Assembly: GCA_963942565.1 (NCBI GenBank)
Contig: OZ012693.1
Location: 10,214,604 to 10,278,603 of the forward strand
Length of the DNA stretch: 64,000 nucleotides
Source: Maea johnstoni
Lineage: Eukaryota; Annelida; Polychaeta; Spionida; Magelonidae
Direction: 5' to 3'
The notes below the pieces were generated by a model. That model had not been told where the DNA came from and searched no databases. It worked only from the letters and a program-made list of their open reading frames with translations. A program made the position numbers and the translations under genes. Within the stretch, counting starts at the first letter, position 1. Every line of letters begins with the position of its first letter. Shown here one piece after another: positions 58,474-64,000 of this stretch.

Positions 58474-58547
58474 TGGCCAGTACGGGGATCGAACCCGCGA
58501 CATTCGCGTTATTAGCACGACGCTCTAACCAACTGAGCTAACCGGCC
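58474..58547 (-). tRNA. tRNA-Ile: tRNA-Ile(AAU), pair 8, last of array
   Basis: Consensus 74-base gene. Beyond it the linker type changes and no further copy occurs within the window. Confidence 0.97.
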
Positions 58548-58670
58548 TCGAGTGAATGGTATGGGATAGCTATATCATCGGGAGCCAATGCTATTGAGAA
58601 TTTGATTTGTTCTCATGCGAGTTGTGAAGAATCGGAGCGTTGAATTTTGTAGTTGTAGCCTGTCTTCAAG

Positions 58671-58675
<5 letters not shown>

Positions 58676-58721
<46 letters not shown>
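58676..58721. repeat. (GA)n microsatellite
   Basis: About 22 GA units after TCTTCAAGTTTGAGAG. The linker B copies carry the unexpanded form TCTTCAAGTTCGAGAGAGAC, which shows the seed. Confidence 0.96.
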
Positions 58722-58723
<2 letters not shown>

Positions 58724-58751
58724 CCCATAGTTGACTAGGCACCTGGTCCCT

Positions 58752-58840
58752 GCTAAGTATGTATTTTATGTATTTATTGACTGTAATTTCACAATTACAA
58801 AAGCATACTATTCAACATACTAAACATACTAATAGTTGTA
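58752..58840 (-). mobile_element. Possible LINE 3'-end fragment
   Basis: The minus strand contains TTACAGTCAATAAATACATAA followed by AATACATAC, like other LINE tails. Confidence 0.4.
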
Positions 58841-58888
58841 AAGCATGGATCAGACTATTATGACGAAGAGGTAATATAATATGATGCA

Positions 58889-59231
58889 GGGTCCGACAAT
58901 AACCAAAACACAATACAAGCCTGGTAGGGCTAGTAGCACTTGAAATTTACTAGCCCTACTTCAACCTTTACTAGCCCTCCCTCACAATCAAAATGATTCT
59001 AATAATTCAACCCAGTTTATCACCTAAATGTGCAAAAATATGCTATTCATTTAGATATCATTATCAAACACTGATCAAGATGTCATCATGTCAGCTTAGC
59101 TATATTACTTTGACTGGTGAATTTGGACTAGTCTGGTAGGGCTACAACGGTCTGAAATTCACTAGCCCTACTGGGCACTTTTCACATCCTCACTAGCCCA
59201 GACTAGTAGGGCCACCTTGTATGTCGGACGC
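58889..59231. mobile_element. MITE with GTCCGAC ends
   Basis: Inverted ends GGTCCGACAATAAC (left) and TTGTATGTCGGACGC (right). Inner blocks are also in inverted relation: CCTGGTAGGGCTAGTAG against CTAGCCCAGACTAGTAGGG. CTAGCCCTAC is repeated several times. Length is 0.34 kb with no coding capacity. Confidence 0.6.
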
Positions 59232-60040
59232 TGATGATGGCAACCTAGCCATATAATATGTCCATATATAATCATTTCCTTATACTCCGTACTGCGATGA
59301 TTCTTAGTAAGGGTTAAAGGGGAAAGACCCTTATCTTCTTTTCCAGAACAGGGGTTGAACGGAAATCTAACAGAAAATAAAAACGAGGATAAGAGTACAT
59401 TAGAGAGTATAAAAAAGTACTGTAAGGAAATGAGACTAGGCGTTCTGGCAAAGACAGACGTGGAGGAGAGTTCCATCTCCTCAAAAAGAATGTATGTATC
59501 TATGTATGCAAGTGTGTGTGCGTGTGTGTGTGTGACTGGACTACACCCAAGGTAGACTAGCATCTGCATGAATCTCTATCTTTAGTATAGGTAAACAACC
59601 TAGCACAAACACAGTGTATGTAAGGTCCGTTGTCTGCGTAGTAGTGGCTACATCCTAACTACGGTACCTCTAAGTGGTTGTTTTATAAGGCAATAGGGGT
59701 TGGATAAGGCATAACATTCAGGGTTTTATCACAGCTTGTCCAATACTCTTAGCTCACCTCACAGGTCACCTTATCAGATCATGTCAGGACAGACTGATAA
59801 CAGTGTGAAATACTGATGTTCTTAACTTTTCTTTTCTAAAATACGCTGTAACGCATATATGCCTAGATGAACTTAATACAAATTTATATGGATATAGGTG
59901 TAACTGACCGTGTCCAAAATTTAGAAGAAATAATATGTGATGTGCAGTACGGCTTTGGAAGGACCAGTCAGACGTTAACTGATTGCTACGTTACGTAAGC
60001 CTGGTTGTGTAGTTACCCACGGTAGGGGTATATATATATT
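59232..60040. other. No gene confirmed
   Basis: The plus frame at 59355-59555 has a hydrophilic start (KSTLESIKKYCKEMRLGVL) preceded by a TTCTTTTCCAG that could be a splice acceptor. It runs into a GTGTGT tract, and nothing is recognisable. Otherwise featureless. Confidence 0.35.
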
Positions 60041-60063
60041 TTTTTTTTTTTTTTTTTTTTTTT
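60041..60063. repeat. Poly-T tract
   Basis: About 23 T residues after TATATATA. Confidence 0.95.
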
Positions 60064-60099
60064 ACGTTTGTATTTCAACTTTCAGAGGGTGATGTGTTT

Positions 60100-60222
60100 A
60101 ATTTCCCCTCTATGGGTTATAGGAAAACCAAAATGTTTTTGTATTCAGACTGTTTGATTATCTCGATGTATATGTATGATTTTGCGACTAAACCTCGCAG
60201 CAAATAAACATACTACTACTAC
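60100..60222 (+). mobile_element. LINE 3'-end fragment with TAC tail
   Basis: Contains GTATGATTTTGCGACTAAAC and GCAAATAAACATACTACTAC, again the ATGATTTTG then AATAAACATAC design. Confidence 0.5.
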
Positions 60223-60383
60223 TAGTTACTGCACTGTGGTCAGAAAACCCACAAAAATCATAAAATGCCTAGAATTGTATTGATGCATGCATTTCGTTAT
60301 ATAGTACATTATTTCAATTTTTCTAAGCTATCTTAGTTGACCGTGACTGATTGTCTGTAACCTTCGCTCTGTCATTTACCATG

Positions 60384-60470
60384 CTACTTGATAATAATAA
60401 TAATAATAATTGGAATTTATATAGCGCCATTTCCATTCATAAAATGTTCAAAAGCGCTGCAAGCTACTTC
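60384..60470 (-). repeat. SINE or LINE end with (ATA)n tail
   Basis: (ATA)n followed by GGAATTTATATAGCGCCATT and ATGTTCAAAAGCGCTGCAA. It looks like the 3' end of a retroposed element on the minus strand with an ATA-type tail. Family not settled. Confidence 0.5.
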
Positions 60471-61855
60471 AAGCTGAAATGTAGAAAAGTTCGCTTTTAA
60501 ACGTGCAAATCCTTACAAAAAATGTTACAAAATAATGATAACTGCATTTTGTATTGTATAGTCTCATAAAGACATGACGTTACCAATACAAAATAGATAA
60601 TACAGATAAATCGAACAAAAATGTAGATATTGCATTGGAAAGATCCGTTTCCATATATAAGCTGTGATAGATAGATCAATGCCCCAGCCATCTGCTGCCA
60701 CCTATAGGCGGACCTGTGGACTAGACATTGACCATAATGACAGCATTCGCTTATTTAGAAAATGGAGGTTTAATCCTCTTGCACTGTCATTGAGTCTAGA
60801 TATAACAGTGTTCCTATTGATTTCATATAGATACATTGGACTCCTGGTGGCGGATATGTGAACTATAGTTTGTCTGACCCAAGCTTGGCTGACCATTTCC
60901 CCCCTTTTTTTTTACATTAAGTTCGCTTGGGTCAGACCATAGGCCCTTGCAACAGTCTGAAAAAAATGAAAATAAAGATTTATTGTGGTGTTTACGTTGA
61001 TTACTGTTGTCACGCTAAACGAGTCTCAATGTTCGAACCGGTGAACTTTCGCAACAACATCTCTAATTTACACCCTTACATTAATCAAGTATAGATAACA
61101 CATTGACAGAGTCAACGATTAGGGTCAACTCAAACTATGTGCTGAACATACCAGTCTTAATTGTTCAGCTATTAAATAAGCTTGTGGTTTCTTATCTATC
61201 TAGATCTTTTTTCGTTACAACCAGACAGAAATGGCAATATTAAAAACCCTATAGTGCGGTATCGATAACTTATAATCACAGACTCTACGTCAGTTGTGGT
61301 TTTGTTAACCAATTTACAGCAGAAGTAGACACACTTTAATCACAAATCATCGGATACTGTAATAATTGGAAATATTTAAAGATGAATTAATTGCTATACC
61401 TGACAGGAACAGGCACTTGCTTTATGCATGTATATTTCAAAAGATGGCTTTATCATCAAGTTATTTCCATGCGTCAGACTATGTGAACCCTTCATTGTAA
61501 ACGGGTTCATCCATACCCCCTTGAGAGTTCCTCAGACTAGAAACTTTCGGCTGGATCTATTCTACTTTTTACAATAACTTTAGAATTAGGAATGATTTTA
61601 CAAAATATCTGAAGGAGAGTTGTTTTTACTGTTCTGAATAACAATCCTCCTTCAAATATTTTTCAGCCTTTGCTTTTGTTTGCTAGATATCATCGAAACT
61701 ACTAGCCTGCGTTTGGCCCCTGTGCAGGGAGCATTAATGGGTGAAAGTATCCTCTAACCATTGTACCGCTTGTACCGGGTATCGTTGGAAATAAGATACT
61801 GCCCAGTACAACCCCCTCGCGTGGCAATTGTGTGAATTAAATGGCCAACAGTAGG
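60471..61855. other. No gene; one small hairpin
   Basis: GTCTGACCCAAGC (60873) and GCTTGGGTCAGAC (about 60927) form a 13 bp inverted repeat around a C-rich and T-rich loop, perhaps a tiny MITE. Nothing else recognised. Confidence 0.45.
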
Positions 61856-62099
61856 GTAGACCCTAAATCACCGCAGATGTCAGAAATCGACGCCATGGAA
61901 ACTTGTGATCTTGGAACTACCTAGGTTTAGGGTTAGGTTTATGAATCAGGTCCAGACCCAACCCTAGCCCTGCCCCTAACCCAAACCCTGGAACTGAACA
62001 TGAACCCTAAACGTAACCCTAAACCTCGACAGGGGAATACAAGATCACAAGTTTCCATGGCGTCGATTTTCTGACATCTGCTGGGATTTACAGTCTACA
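61856..62099. mobile_element. Inverted-repeat element with 10 bp target duplication
   Basis: Arms of about 58 bp (61856-61913 and 62040-62098) share GTAGACCC/GTCTAC tips, GCAGATGTCAGAAA, GACGCCATGGAAACTTGTGA. CAACAGTAGG occurs directly on both sides (61846-61855 and 62100-62109), a 10 bp target duplication. A duplication of 8-11 bp fits Mutator-like elements. The core holds degenerate CCCTAA units (AACCCTAAAC, GGTTTAGGGTTAGG). It encodes nothing. Confidence 0.8.
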
Positions 62100-63137
<1,038 letters not shown>

Positions 63138-63485
63138 TCATTTTGCATTTTTGATCTTCTTGGACTGCATGGAAGTTTCGTTTACTTCGACGGCACCTTT
63201 AGATTTGAACGATTTTTTGCATGCCGTTTGATTCCCATTTTTCAATAGCACAGCCGTACCAGATTCTAATAAAGCTTTGCTCTAAGTGACCTTGAAAATG
63301 CAACTAAGTTCCGGTTTTCTGCATAATCCCGTCGCTTCTATTACTTGTTTAGAGGTTATGTCTTTATATTCTGGGGCGTTGTCCTTCGCGTGTACAGAAC
63401 TCCACATGTATTTTGGTATTTGTGTCACAGTGTTCATAGACGGGCACGTAATAAAGTAACACACATCCAGGTAATAGAATAACAT
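63138..63485 (-). other. Candidate coding exon, split by an in-frame stop
   Basis: The minus-strand frame from 63485 reads 67 codons, including NTVTQIPKYMWSSVHAKDNA and TGLCRKPELSCIFK, to TAG at 63282. The same frame then stays open for 47 more codons of lysine-rich sequence (GNQTACKKSFKSKGAVEVNE, SKKIKNAK) to TGA at 63138. The composition is more protein-like than other frames nearby. AAG|GTCACT at the TAG could be a splice donor, or the TAG may mark a decayed gene. No family recognised; chance is not excluded. Confidence 0.28.
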
Positions 63486-64000
63486 ATATGGTGATAATCG
63501 ATAAAGGCAATGCTAATCGTACACATACATGTATAACCAAGCGCTTTAAAAACTGAAAGAAAATGGATTTTAATTTAAATCCACAGTTTCAGCCAAACGT
63601 TGTTATAAGCACCGCCACAAAACTTTCATCGTTCAACGATATATCCTGCTACTACATAACTATAGACCTGTAAGTACCTAACACTACAGTCGCTATTCAA
63701 CATGAAAACGAGTCTGAAAAAAAGAAAAGAAAATGGCTGAAAGTAATGAATTAAACAGGTCAAGAACTGAATGAAGAAACCTACCTCCTCTGTTCCTAGT
63801 TGTTTTTTATCCCCCAAAGCATAAAAACGTCTTCATTCGGTCTAACTCGAAAACTTGAATAAATACTAAGATTATCGTATTAAGCAGAGAAAAATCCGAA
63901 TATCTGGTGGTGATAATCCATATAGAAACAACGCTTGGATATCCAGACGGCCTATTGAGACAACTGGTCCAGATTGCAGCGATTTATTAATCGGTGTTAC
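63486..64000. other. No gene seen
   Basis: AT-rich, with short frames only. Confidence 0.5.

Larger units (their letters stand above)
39282..58547. repeat. tRNA-Ile array: eight convergent pairs
   Basis: Sixteen tRNA-Ile(AAU) loci form eight pairs, each plus-strand gene facing a minus-strand gene. The genes of a pair are normally separated by about 320-345 bp of conserved AT-rich DNA (TGAAAATGACATTGTTTAGT, GGCTTGGTTTCTTGGATTCA and GATTATTCGC blocks). Pairs are joined by two linker types, A and B, in alternation. T runs of 4 or more follow the 3' ends, fitting Pol III termination. Insertions at 44.5, 45.5-48.4 and 52.0-57.2 kb interrupt the pattern. The array is at least 19 kb. Confidence 0.95.

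Noticed and set aside
39282-58547. A CRISPR-like array of regular repeats
   Set aside because: The repeats are complete eukaryotic tRNA genes with Pol III signals in alternating orientation.
59355-59555. Possible exon after a TTCTTTTCCAG acceptor-like site
   Set aside because: The frame runs into a GTGTGT tract, has no recognised motif, and a longer open frame lies on the other strand.

Overview
The window reads as nuclear DNA of an invertebrate animal, probably marine. It is AT-rich and intron-era in style. It is crowded with microsatellites, tRNA-derived SINEs, an endonuclease-type LINE, a Helitron and many short inverted-repeat elements. There is no operon structure and no dense coding. 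The phylum cannot be fixed from the sequence alone. I see no intact host protein gene; the only convincing host-type protein family is a broken NADAR (YbiA-like) gene.

Layout. 1-14.4 kb: non-coding DNA with microsatellites, SINE pieces, two tandem arrays (56 bp and about 160 bp units) and a Helitron of about 2.3 kb (7658-9966) sitting inside a TA tract. 14.4-15.3 kb: two isolated tRNA-Ile(AAU) genes. 15.77-35.02 kb: a very large, almost perfect palindrome. Its arms are about 7.87 kb and its spacer is 3.5 kb. The spacer carries the NADAR pseudogene, and the inner end of the right arm lies inside that pseudogene's intron. Several NADAR exon fragments lie around the hinge. 35-39.2 kb: repeats, including a 0.68 kb inverted-repeat element.

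39.28-58.55 kb: an array of 16 tRNA-Ile(AAU) loci arranged as eight convergent pairs, joined by two alternating linker types. Three large insertions sit in the array: a small hairpin element (44.5 kb), a nested 2.9 kb fold-back element with a 3 bp target duplication (45.5-48.4 kb), and a full-length-looking LINE (52.0-57.2 kb). One tRNA copy is cut short, seven carry single differences, and one pair is followed by an inverted copy of the tRNA upstream flank. The identical tRNA genes therefore appear to have served as recombination sites.

58.5-64 kb: more short elements, a 10 bp target-duplicated inverted-repeat element with a telomere-like core, a long TA tract, and a weak candidate exon on the minus strand.

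The LINE is the only clearly coding unit. A 428-residue ORF1 of unknown type overlaps, by ATGA, an ORF2 with endonuclease, reverse transcriptase and a C-terminal CCHC motif. That overlap suggests termination-reinitiation coupling.
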